Shown here in pieces: positions 25,648 to 32,371 of a stretch of DNA of 32,812 nucleotides. Position numbers and translations under genes: made by a program. How positions within the stretch are numbered: the first letter of the stretch is position 1; every line of letters starts with the position of its first letter. The stretch lies in the NCBI GenBank assembly GCA_003166865.1, contig PMUP01000048.1, positions 1 through 32,812 of the forward strand. The letters run 5' to 3'. Origin of the DNA: Bryobacterales bacterium. GTDB taxonomy: Bacteria; Acidobacteriota; Terriglobia; Bryobacterales; Bryobacteraceae. The notes beneath the pieces are model-generated. The model was not told where the DNA came from, did no database searches, and worked only from the letters and a program-made list of their open reading frames with translations.

Positions 25648-26211
25648 TCAGGCTTCCGGCAGCGGGCAAAACGCGCCTTCCGAGAATCCGTCCGCGAGAA
25701 TAGCAAAGGTGCGATTGAAACGGGCGCGATAGTTCTCCCAAGCGATGGCTGTTGCCAGTTCCACAAGTTGCGGTTCGGTGAATTCGGCGCGCAGGGCGGC
25801 GAAGAGCTGGTCGTCCACAGTCGCCGGTGTCTTGGTCAACGATACCGTGAGTCGCAACGCCAGCTTTTCGGCGGCGCCAAAGTCGTCGCTTTCTTCAAAG
25901 CGCGCCAGGTCATGTAACTGTCCTTCCGTAATTCCGGCTTCCCTGCCCACGGCAGAGTGAATGTCGATTCAAAACGGGCATCCGACCAGCATTGCGACTT
26001 TCAGCTGCACCAGCTCCTTGAGCGCCGGCGGAATCGTCCGCGCCGATGAGCATACGGCGTCCATCCACGTGGTTGCGAGCAGCGTCGGAGTGTGGTGGGC
26101 GGCGAGCGTCTTTGACTTGGGCACCCGCCCGAGGCGCTTGTGCAGCGCTCGGTAGAGAATCTTCGTGATCCAGCCCGCCTCGGAGGCGGTGACACCAGTG
26201 GCTCGTTCCAT
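25648..26211 (-). CDS. AhpD/carboxymuconolactone decarboxylase-fold protein, probable selenoprotein (UGA at codon 81)
   Basis: Two same-frame open pieces (26211-25972 and 25968-25648) are separated only by a TGA at 25969-25971. Read through, they give one 187-residue protein, the usual length of AhpD-type alkylhydroperoxidases. The active-site arrangement is exact: E66, then C78 twelve residues on, then the UGA at 81 (C-P-F-U), then H85. In M. tuberculosis AhpD the equivalents are E118, C130, C133 and H137, with C133 the peroxide-reacting Cys, so selenocysteine would sit at the attacking position. A hairpin fitting a bacterial SECIS follows (separate entry). No other stop, frameshift or deletion is visible. 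A single Cys-to-stop mutation (a pseudogene) is the alternative. A -10-like box ends 6 nt before the ATG. Divergent from the SnoaL-like gene. Confidence 0.8.
25941..25957 (-). promoter_or_regulatory. Bacterial SECIS-like hairpin downstream of the in-frame UGA
   Basis: In the minus-strand mRNA CUCUGCC (25957-25951) pairs with GGCAGGG (25947-25941) in seven pairs, one of them G.U, around a GUG loop (25950-25948). The stem begins 11 nt and the loop 18 nt after the UGA. Bacterial SECIS elements sit just after the UGA with a short apical loop whose first two bases include a G, at roughly this distance, so the element meets the known rule. Confidence 0.75.
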
Positions 26212-26217
26212 GTCCTC

Positions 26218-26223
26218 AGGATA
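26218..26223 (-). promoter_or_regulatory. -10-like TATCCT ahead of the AhpD-like gene
   Basis: TATCCT on the minus strand ends 6 nt before the ATG at 26211. GAGGA overlaps the gap but is only 1-2 nt from the ATG, too close for a normal ribosome-binding site. Confidence 0.35.
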
Positions 26224-26245
26224 AACCCTGGCTCCGGCAGACGGT

Positions 26246-26251
26246 TACAAT
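26246..26251 (+). promoter_or_regulatory. -10-like TACAAT ahead of the SnoaL-like gene
   Basis: TACAAT ends 8 nt before the ATG at 26260; no ribosome-binding site and no clear -35 are visible. Shares a 48-base divergent intergenic region with the AhpD-like gene. Confidence 0.4.
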
Positions 26252-26259
26252 GTCAGGGC

Positions 26260-26871
26260 ATGGCGGACGAAACATTCATGGAAGCGTTGGCGATTCGGAC
26301 CGTGGTCGACAACTGGGTGCTCTGGCGCGACGCAGGCGATTGGAAACGTTTTCGCGCGGTATGGCATGACGATGGCTACATGATGGCCACCTGGTTCCAG
26401 GGCACTGCGGACGAGTTCATTCGCGTGAGCAAGGAAGGCTTCAACCGCGGCGTCAACATTCTGCATTTTCAAGGCGCATTTACGGCGGATGTCGAAGGCG
26501 CGCGGGCCATCTCGCAGACCAAGATGACCATCAATCAGCGAGCTCTGGTACACGATGTCTTGTGCGACGTGGTTTGCACCGGGCGCTTTTACGACTTCTT
26601 CGAGAAGCGGAACAATCGCTGGGGCATTGTGCTGCGGCAGCCGATTTATGAGAAGGATCGCATGGACCCGGTGGATCCCGGCACGCTGCTGCCGCTCGAT
26701 CAGGAGTTGTTGAGGCGGTTCCCGGAGGGCTATCGCCACTTGGCCTACTTGCAGAGCAGCATCGGTTACAACGTGAAGACCGACATGCCGGGCCTGAAGG
26801 GCCCTGAAGTAGAAGCGCTGTACGCGCGCGGGAAACGATGGCTCGCGGGCGGCGAGATCGAGCGTGGCTAA
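26260..26871 (+). CDS. SnoaL/NTF2-like protein
   Basis: The 203-residue protein has the cone-shaped SnoaL/NTF2-type pattern: an N-terminal helix 'AIRTVVDNWVLWRDAGDWKR' (with 'D..W..F..VW.DDG'), then 'FNRGVNILHF' and 'AISQTKMTINQRA', and 'GRFYDFFEKRNNRWGIVLRQ', which is the family's final strand set. Members include polyketide cyclases, isomerases and dehydratases as well as non-enzymatic binders, so no reaction is assigned. There is no signal peptide. It is divergently transcribed from the AhpD-like gene, an arrangement that may mean shared regulation. Its stop codon lies within a tandem 16-bp repeat shared with the end of the convergent dehydrogenase gene. Confidence 0.8.
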   Translation: MADETFMEALAIRTVVDNWVLWRDAGDWKRFRAVWHDDGYMMATWFQGTADEFIRVSKEGFNRGVNILHFQGAFTADVEGARAISQTKMTINQRALVHDVLCDVVCTGRFYDFFEKRNNRWGIVLRQPIYEKDRMDPVDPGTLLPLDQELLRRFPEGYRHLAYLQSSIGYNVKTDMPGLKGPEVEALYARGKRWLAGGEIERG

Positions 26872-26900
26872 TTGAGCAAAGCTCCTAATTGAGCAAAGCT
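26868..26900. repeat. 16-bp tandem direct repeat spanning the stops of two convergent genes
   Basis: CTAATTGAGCAAAGCT occurs at 26868-26883 and again at 26885-26900, one base apart. The first copy contains the TAA of the SnoaL-like gene, and the last two bases of the second copy lie in the stop codon (26899-26901) of the minus-strand dehydrogenase. Each copy includes GAGC-AAA-GCT(C), a small self-complementary core. Confidence 0.95.
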
Positions 26901-28794
26901 AAGGAAGCGCGAAAACGACGAGCGCCTGATTGTTGCCCTTGCCTGGTCCGGCCGCGACGATCGCGACGTACTGCTTGCCGCTTTTGCCTTGATAGGTGAT
27001 GGGGTTTGCAGTCGCCGAGTATTCGAGCTGCGTGGTCCAAAGCTCTTTGCCGGTCTTTGAATCGAAGGCGCGGAAACGGGCGTCGCTGGTTGCGCCGATG
27101 AAAACCAAACCGCCGGCGGTTGCGATCGGACCGGCGAATGCTCCGGCGCGTCCCGTGTTGCGCTTCTCAGGCGGCAGAAAATCGGTGACGCCGAGAGGCA
27201 CTTGCCAGGCGATATCGCCGGTGTTCGCATTCACCGCGAACAATCGCTCCCAGGGTGGTTTGATACAGGGCAGGTTCCCCATGGTTTTGCCTTCAGCATC
27301 TTTATAGGGCGCGCTGAAGCTGAAGAAGCCCGGCCGCATGACATAGGGAAGCATGCCTTCTTCTTTCGCCTTGGGATTGTTCCGAAGCCAACCGGTGCCC
27401 GGACTGTCTTGCGAATTCACGAAGACATAGCCCGACTCGGGATCCGCCGTCGCGCCGCCCCAATTCGTTCCGCCGGTCGGCCCCGGTAAACTGATGGTCT
27501 CGTGCTGCGGCGTGCCTTCGCCCTGATAGGTCCACGGCGTAAACGGGCCCGAATCCTGAAAGCCGTGTTTGTCCCAAACCTCCTGGCACGTTTTGGCGTG
27601 CTCGGCGGAGGTGTCGTCCGCGGTCACGATGTCCTCACGCTTGATGCTGACGCGTGCGAGCGGAGGCGGCTTCAGCGGAAACGGTTGCGTGGCCGCATAC
27701 CATTCGCCCGGCGCGCTGCCTTGCGCCACGGGCCGTTCTTCCACGCCAAATACCGGCTTGCCCGTTACGCGATCCAGGATGAACATGTAGCCGGACTTGC
27801 CGGTCTGCACCAAGGCGGGAATCTTCTTGCCGTTTTTGACGATATCGATCAGCACCGGGTCGGGCGGAAGATCATAGTCCCAAAGCTCGTGATGCACCGT
27901 TTGGAAATACCATTTGAGCTTGCCGGTAGCGTAGTCCACCGCAACCACGGAATTGGCGAACAGGTTGTTGCCTTTGCGGTCGCCGCCCCAGTAGTTGGCC
28001 GCCGGGCCGCCCATCGGCATATACACGATGCCGCGCTTCTCGTCCACGGTAATGGCGTACGACCACATATTGTTGCCGGAGCGCGCCTTCCAATTGCCTT
28101 CCTTCCAATCGTCGTGGCCCACTTCGCCGGGCTGCGGGATGGCGTGAAAATCCCACAGCTTCTTGCCCGTGCGGGCGTCGTAGGCGCGCGAGTCGCCCGG
28201 CATGCCGCCCGGTTCTTCGTCCTGCTGATGAAGGTGCTCTTCGCCAGGACCGAACATGTTCATGCCGACCAGAATCACGTTCATGTAAATCGTCGGGACG
28301 CCGGCGAACGGAACGTCCATGGTCAGCTCGCCTTCATTCCCAAAACCGGGATCGAGCTTGCCCGTTTTTGCGTTCAGCGCCACCATCTTGTGCCCAGCGG
28401 TAAACAGAATGCGCGCGGGATTGTCTTTGTCGCCCGGCCAATAAGCGACGCCGCGCTGCGACGCCGCGCCGGTCTTCAGCTCGTAGCGCCAGATTTCGGC
28501 GCCGGTTTCTGGATCGAGAGCCAGGACTCGATTGCCCGCAGGGAGATACATCACGCCATTGACGACGATGGGCGTGACCTCGCTCATCGTGCCTGCGACC
28601 GGGCTTGTGGCGTCGGGGCGCAGCCGGTAGGTCCAAGCTTGCGCGAGCTTCGATACATTACCCGCGTTGATCTGCTTCAACGCTGAATAGCGCGTAGCGG
28701 CGAGGTCGCGATTGTAGGTAGGCCAGTCCGCCACGGTCTGCGCGCCGGCGGCCTGAATAAGAAAGGCCACAATTGCTATCCACTGAGGTTTCAT
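26899..28794 (-). CDS. Secreted PQQ-type quinoprotein dehydrogenase-like protein
   Basis: The 631-residue protein has a signal peptide (about 1-19, 'WIAIVAFLIQAAGAQ') and an eight-bladed PQQ beta-propeller. Repeated blade motifs are visible: 'VMYLPAGNRVLALDPETGAE' followed by 'IWRYEL', 'SRAYDARTGKKLWDF', 'SVVAVDYATGKLKWYFQ', 'LFAVNANTGDIAWQV' and 'FRAFDSKTGKELWTTQL'. The N-terminal 'DWPTYNRDLAATRYSALKQI' matches glucose/alcohol dehydrogenase-like quinoproteins. It would oxidise an alcohol or sugar in the periplasm and pass electrons to the respiratory chain; substrate unknown. No cytochrome c motif is present. A -10-like TATACT lies 12 bases before the ATG. Confidence 0.88.
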   Translation of the reverse strand: MKPQWIAIVAFLIQAAGAQTVADWPTYNRDLAATRYSALKQINAGNVSKLAQAWTYRLRPDATSPVAGTMSEVTPIVVNGVMYLPAGNRVLALDPETGAEIWRYELKTGAASQRGVAYWPGDKDNPARILFTAGHKMVALNAKTGKLDPGFGNEGELTMDVPFAGVPTIYMNVILVGMNMFGPGEEHLHQQDEEPGGMPGDSRAYDARTGKKLWDFHAIPQPGEVGHDDWKEGNWKARSGNNMWSYAITVDEKRGIVYMPMGGPAANYWGGDRKGNNLFANSVVAVDYATGKLKWYFQTVHHELWDYDLPPDPVLIDIVKNGKKIPALVQTGKSGYMFILDRVTGKPVFGVEERPVAQGSAPGEWYAATQPFPLKPPPLARVSIKREDIVTADDTSAEHAKTCQEVWDKHGFQDSGPFTPWTYQGEGTPQHETISLPGPTGGTNWGGATADPESGYVFVNSQDSPGTGWLRNNPKAKEEGMLPYVMRPGFFSFSAPYKDAEGKTMGNLPCIKPPWERLFAVNANTGDIAWQVPLGVTDFLPPEKRNTGRAGAFAGPIATAGGLVFIGATSDARFRAFDSKTGKELWTTQLEYSATANPITYQGKSGKQYVAIVAAGPGKGNNQALVVFALP

Positions 28795-28806
28795 TTCCGT
28801 CCGGTG

Positions 28807-28812
28807 AGTATA
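28807..28812 (-). promoter_or_regulatory. -10-like TATACT ahead of the quinoprotein gene
   Basis: TATACT on the minus strand lies 12 bases before the ATG at 28794, implying a 5' leader of about 5 nt. A perfect TTGACA on the same strand (28843-28848) is 30 bases away, too far to pair with it. Confidence 0.4.
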
Positions 28813-28841
28813 TCAACCTTTCACTCGTGGTTCGATCGTCT

Positions 28842-28871
28842 CTGTCAAACCAACAGTGTACTCGCTACACT
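28842..28871 (+). promoter_or_regulatory. Promoter of the RidA gene
   Basis: CTGTCA (-35, 28842-28847) and TACACT (-10, 28866-28871) are 18 bases apart. The -10 box ends 6 nt before the ATG at 28878 and no ribosome-binding site is seen, so the mRNA should be leaderless. Confidence 0.5.
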
Positions 28872-28877
28872 ACTAAA

Positions 28878-29273
28878 ATGAGCAATCGCAAGAGCATTGA
28901 AGTACCCGGCTTGGAACACGTGAATCCGATCCCGAACGCAAGCCGGGTGGGCCCTTTCCTGGTGAGCGGAGGTATCTTCGGAAAAGATCCAAGCACGGGC
29001 AAGGTCCCGGAAGGAGTGGAGGCGCAATGCGAGCAAATGTTCGCCAACGTGCGCAAAGTCCTGGAAGCTGGGGGCGCGGCGCCGGAAGACGTCATCAAGT
29101 TGAGTGTGTGGTTGAAAGATATGGCGAACCGGCCGGTGGTCAATAAATACTGGGTGCAAATGTTTCCCGACCCGCATTCGCGGCCCGCGCGGCATACTTT
29201 TCCGACTCCGGATCTGCGTGCTCCATTGCTCGTGGAGTGTGAGATCATGGCCGTCATTCCGGACAAGAAGTGA
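28878..29273 (+). CDS. RidA/YjgF/UK114-family imine deaminase-like protein
   Basis: The 131-residue protein has the RidA fold motifs: 'VGPFLVSGGIFGKDPSTGKV' early, 'ANVRKVLEAGGAAPEDVIKL' in the middle with 'SVWLKDM', and 'RPARHTFPTPDL' with the conserved active-site Arg, followed by 'VECEIMAV'. RidA hydrolyses reactive enamine/imine intermediates released by PLP enzymes; related branches act in catabolic pathways. The stop overlaps the start of the next gene (GTGA), so the two are translationally coupled. This pairing suggests a RidA-like enzyme of a catabolic pathway rather than the housekeeping form. Confidence 0.92.
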   Translation: MSNRKSIEVPGLEHVNPIPNASRVGPFLVSGGIFGKDPSTGKVPEGVEAQCEQMFANVRKVLEAGGAAPEDVIKLSVWLKDMANRPVVNKYWVQMFPDPHSRPARHTFPTPDLRAPLLVECEIMAVIPDKK

Positions 29274-30166
29274 AACTGGCGAGCTTCCGGGCGGGCGGCA
29301 AGGACCGCATTGGGATTTCATTTGACGGCGCAATTTTGGTCGAGATCTCGGGTCCCGGCAGCATTCTCGAACTCATCGAAACAGGCTCGGAGGTTGTGGC
29401 GAGCGCGAACAAATATCCCTTGAATGATGTTGTCTGGTATCCCCCCGTGCGCCGCCCATCGAAAATCTGCTGCCTGGCGTTGAACAACAGCGCGAACAGC
29501 GATCGCATATTGCAAGGGCCGAAGCATCCCGCCATGTTTATCAAGCCTGCGAGCTCGCTAATAGGCCACGGCGGCGCCATCGAGTGCAAGCCGCATTATG
29601 GACGCGTACATCCGGAACCCGAACTGGCCGTGGTGATTGGCAAGACCGCCAAAAACATCGCTGCGCGCGACGCTTACGAATATGTGTTCGGCTACACGAT
29701 TCACAACGACATCACGTCGCCGACCATGCGCGCCGAGGACACGTTTCACTATCGCGCGATCCATCCCAAGGCCGGGGATCCAAAGGCCATCGAGTATGTG
29801 GACACCTGGGTCAGCTATCCGGGCCGCTATAAGTGCTGCGATACGTTCGCATGCATGGGACCGTGGCTGGTTACCAAAGATGAAATCGCCGACCCGCACA
29901 ACTTGGCTGTGTCGTGCCGCCACCAAGATCAACTGGTGACCGAGGACAACACCGAAAATCTGTTCTACAAGATCCCGGAAGTGCTGGCGTTCTTATCCAG
30001 CCACTTGACGCTCCTGCCGGGCGATATCGTCTCGATGGGAACAGCGCTGAAGAAATCCGCGCAGGGCGGCGCAGTGCAGAATATCGATTTGAACAAGCTG
30101 GGAGGGCCGGTGTCGGTGACGATCGAAAAGATCGGCACGCTGACCAATGATGTGGTTCACGTGTGA
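29270..30166 (+). CDS. Fumarylacetoacetate hydrolase-family protein
   Basis: The 298-residue protein belongs to the fumarylacetoacetase family of C-C bond hydrolases, isomerases and decarboxylases. The metal-binding carboxylates are visible in 'RVHPEPELAVVIGK' and in 'GYTIHNDIT', and 'FIKPASSLIGHGG' and 'LLPGDIVSMGT' are standard family segments. It starts with GTG at 29270, overlapping the stop of the RidA gene by 4 bases. The pair would process an oxo-acid or enamine intermediate of aromatic or amino-acid breakdown. The exact substrate is unknown. The gene downstream begins 60 bases later. Confidence 0.92.
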   Translation: MKLASFRAGGKDRIGISFDGAILVEISGPGSILELIETGSEVVASANKYPLNDVVWYPPVRRPSKICCLALNNSANSDRILQGPKHPAMFIKPASSLIGHGGAIECKPHYGRVHPEPELAVVIGKTAKNIAARDAYEYVFGYTIHNDITSPTMRAEDTFHYRAIHPKAGDPKAIEYVDTWVSYPGRYKCCDTFACMGPWLVTKDEIADPHNLAVSCRHQDQLVTEDNTENLFYKIPEVLAFLSSHLTLLPGDIVSMGTALKKSAQGGAVQNIDLNKLGGPVSVTIEKIGTLTNDVVHV

Positions 30167-30226
30167 ACGGTTGCGTTGAACATCGCAAGCGATTCGTGTT
30201 CTCCTAGAAGAGGAGTCACCCACGCA

Positions 30227-31381
30227 ATGACACGGTCACTTTTGCTTTGCGCCCTGTTGGCGCTGCCAGCCTTCAGCCAGACTTTTACATCCACCCCTCT
30301 CGCGAATCCGTCTGGGCCGGGAAGCCTGCAACCGAATTGGTCAGTCGGTCCCGATGGCTCGGCGGTCTTCAGTTGGATCGAGCCGTCGCAAGGCGGTGCA
30401 TTCGCGCTGCGATACGCGGTTCGACACGCTGGCGCCTGGTCGCCTGCAATCACCATCGCGGCGCATCGCCACTTCTTTCACCATCCGGCGGAGATGCCGG
30501 AAGTGATCGCGATGCCGGGCGGACATTGGTTCGCGCATTGGGTGGAATCGCCGGGCGGCGATAGCGATGCCGAATATGTATACGTTTCCTCCTCCACCGA
30601 CGGCACACATTGGACCATGCCGCTCGAGGCCCATCACGATCACAGCGCGGTCCAGCACGGCTTGGCATCGATGATCGCAAACCCGGACGGCGGCGCGTCG
30701 ATATTCTGGCTGGAAGCGCTCAAAGGCGAGGATAACCCGGTATCGTTGAAACGCACCATCGTGGACGCATCAGGCAAGGAAATCAGAGAAGAGACCATCG
30801 ATGGCGACGTGTGCGGCTGCTGCCCAACGGCCGTCACGAAGACTTCTAAGGGACTGCTGGTGGCTTATCGCGCCCATACCAAGGACAACATTCGCGACAT
30901 CGCGGTCACTCGCCTGGAGAACGGCAAGTGGTCCCCGGGCAAGATTGTGCATGCCGACAACTGGGAAATCGAGGCCTGCCCGACCAATGCGGCGGCAGTA
31001 GCGGCCAAGGGCGATCACGTAGCGGTCGCTTGGTATACGGACGCTCAAGAATCCCATCGCGACCAGATGGCGTTTTCAAACGACAGCGGTTCCAGCTTCA
31101 CCAAGCCGGTGACCTTGAGCACCGGCCACGCGTTCGGCTACACGTCGCTGGCTTTGGACGAGGATGGCGGCGCGATCGTTTCCTGGCTGGAGCAGGATCC
31201 GGCGGGCGCGCGAGTGCTGGTCCGCCGCGTTACCGCTGCGGGCGTTGCCGGTCCTATCGTCGAAGTTGCCAAGGGCGGGAAGATGGCACTGGGGTACCCG
31301 AAACTATTTCACAACGGCAGCGACACGTTTGTTGCTTGGGGCAATGCCAAGCACGTCGAGACCGCGAGTCTCGCGAAGTAA
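30227..31381 (+). CDS. Secreted BNR-repeat/sialidase-fold protein with Cys-x-Cys-Cys motif
   Basis: The 384-residue protein has a signal peptide (about 1-16, 'SLLLCALLALPAFSQ') and a beta-propeller with Asp-box-like turns such as 'VYVSSSTDGTHWTMP' and 'MAFSNDSGSSFTKPVTLS'. A 'GDVCGCCPTAVT' motif lies near residue 200 and 'IEACPTNAAAV' follows about 50 residues later, cysteines that may form disulfides or bind metal. These propellers include sialidases, but the catalytic Arg triad is not evident, so enzymatic function is unproven. AGGAG lies 11 nt before the ATG at 30227. Convergent with the ctaA-like gene. Confidence 0.8.
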   Translation: MTRSLLLCALLALPAFSQTFTSTPLANPSGPGSLQPNWSVGPDGSAVFSWIEPSQGGAFALRYAVRHAGAWSPAITIAAHRHFFHHPAEMPEVIAMPGGHWFAHWVESPGGDSDAEYVYVSSSTDGTHWTMPLEAHHDHSAVQHGLASMIANPDGGASIFWLEALKGEDNPVSLKRTIVDASGKEIREETIDGDVCGCCPTAVTKTSKGLLVAYRAHTKDNIRDIAVTRLENGKWSPGKIVHADNWEIEACPTNAAAVAAKGDHVAVAWYTDAQESHRDQMAFSNDSGSSFTKPVTLSTGHAFGYTSLALDEDGGAIVSWLEQDPAGARVLVRRVTAAGVAGPIVEVAKGGKMALGYPKLFHNGSDTFVAWGNAKHVETASLAK

Positions 31382-31392
31382 GGACTCGGATC

Positions 31393-32223
31393 CTAATTCG
31401 CCCGAGTGACCGGCGATCCTTGCGCGTTATATCGGATTTGGATCGCCAAAGCCACGCTTGCACCAAATGTGAGAGTGCCTGTGAAGACGTGCAGGACGCT
31501 AGTGATCACCACTGCCGGGCTGGTCTCTGGGAACAGGATCAGCATCAGGAAGGTCGTGAATCCGAGCATTACCTGAATGGATGTGATGACGGCCAGGACG
31601 ACCGCGGCTGGCCGCAGGGTTGGATGCTGGGGGAATTGCCGGATCAGGAAAACGGCCACAATCAGGATCAGAAGCAGGACAATCATGGCGTTGAAGATGT
31701 GCCAAATGACGCCCAGGGCCCGATAGCGGTATGCCGCGCCGAGAGTGATCTGTAACAACACAATCGCTGGGACTGCTACAGCCAGGGACCTCAGCGACGG
31801 ACGCCAAGTGTCCTCAATGCGCTCCGGCCCGCTTTTCCAGCTTTCGGACGTCATGACAGCGATGGCGACCACCGCACCGAAGAATATCTGCGCAAGCAGC
31901 GCGTGCAGGATGCCGGAGAGCTCTGGCAGCGCGTTGGCTATCGCCCTGGCGCCCAAGACCCCGTCGACTATCCCGGCGCCAAGGCCGATCCAACCGAGTT
32001 GGCTTGAGAGCCCGATCGCCAGGCCGAGCATGAGAACCACAGCCGTGCCTCCGGCGACGTGGTGCCAGAACTCGAAAGAAACCGCAGCCGCGGGTCTGGC
32101 TGCAATTGGCCCCGCAATTGGCCGTAGCAGGCTTGTGACCACGGCGCCGAGAACGACCGCGATCACGGCGCAGAGCGCAACGAAGATGGCGTAGCGATGA
32201 AGCCAGGGACTCTCAGTTTTCAT
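31393..32223 (-). CDS. ctaA: Heme A synthase-like membrane protein (CtaA/COX15 family)
   Basis: CtaA oxidises heme O to heme A for heme-copper oxidases. The 276-residue protein has eight predicted helices and four histidines at the expected places: 'FEFWHHVAGG', 'SGILHALLAQ', 'VIWHIFNAM' and 'SVLHVFTG', the paired heme-ligand pattern of the family. It ends the operon whose earlier genes are a CtaG-like assembly factor and a 52-residue membrane protein; its start overlaps the stop of the small gene by 11 bases. It is convergent with the BNR gene, 11 bases apart. The assignment as CtaA rather than a diverged homologue is by pattern only. Confidence 0.85.
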   Translation of the reverse strand: MKTESPWLHRYAIFVALCAVIAVVLGAVVTSLLRPIAGPIAARPAAAVSFEFWHHVAGGTAVVLMLGLAIGLSSQLGWIGLGAGIVDGVLGARAIANALPELSGILHALLAQIFFGAVVAIAVMTSESWKSGPERIEDTWRPSLRSLAVAVPAIVLLQITLGAAYRYRALGVIWHIFNAMIVLLLILIVAVFLIRQFPQHPTLRPAAVVLAVITSIQVMLGFTTFLMLILFPETSPAVVITSVLHVFTGTLTFGASVALAIQIRYNAQGSPVTRAN

Positions 32224-32371
32224 GCCGAGCTTCCTTTATCCAGCGGGCTGCGCCAATTCCAATCGCGATCAGCCCGGCGGCGGAAACGATCCAGGTGGAG
32301 GCCGCGCCCCACAGCGTTAGCATCGCGCCGGCAGCCACGACGATCGGAGCATAACTTGCCGGCCTGGTCAT
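32213..32371 (-). CDS. Small 52-residue membrane protein in the oxidase assembly operon
   Basis: On the minus strand an ATG at 32371 overlaps the stop of the CtaG-like gene as ATGA, and the frame runs 53 codons to a TGA at 32215-32213, overlapping the ctaA-like start by 11 bases. The product starts 'MTRPASYAPIVVAAGAMLTL' and continues 'WGAASTWIVSAAGLIAIGIG' before a basic tail 'AARWIKEARHEN', giving two predicted helices with a cytoplasmic C-terminus. Size and position match the small subunit or assembly peptides often found in oxidase gene clusters. Function is inferred only from position. Confidence 0.75.
   Translation of the reverse strand: MTRPASYAPIVVAAGAMLTLWGAASTWIVSAAGLIAIGIGAARWIKEARHEN

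Noticed and set aside
25641-25703. Short + strand ORF of about 20 codons after a TATACT box
   Set aside because: It lies fully antisense to the AhpD-like gene's 3' end, has no recognisable features, and the box is palindromic and near the minus-strand gene's own promoter.
25648-25950. The two AhpD-like pieces as two separate genes
   Set aside because: They are in the same frame with only one TGA and six sense codons between the apparent end and apparent GTG start, and the active site spans the junction.
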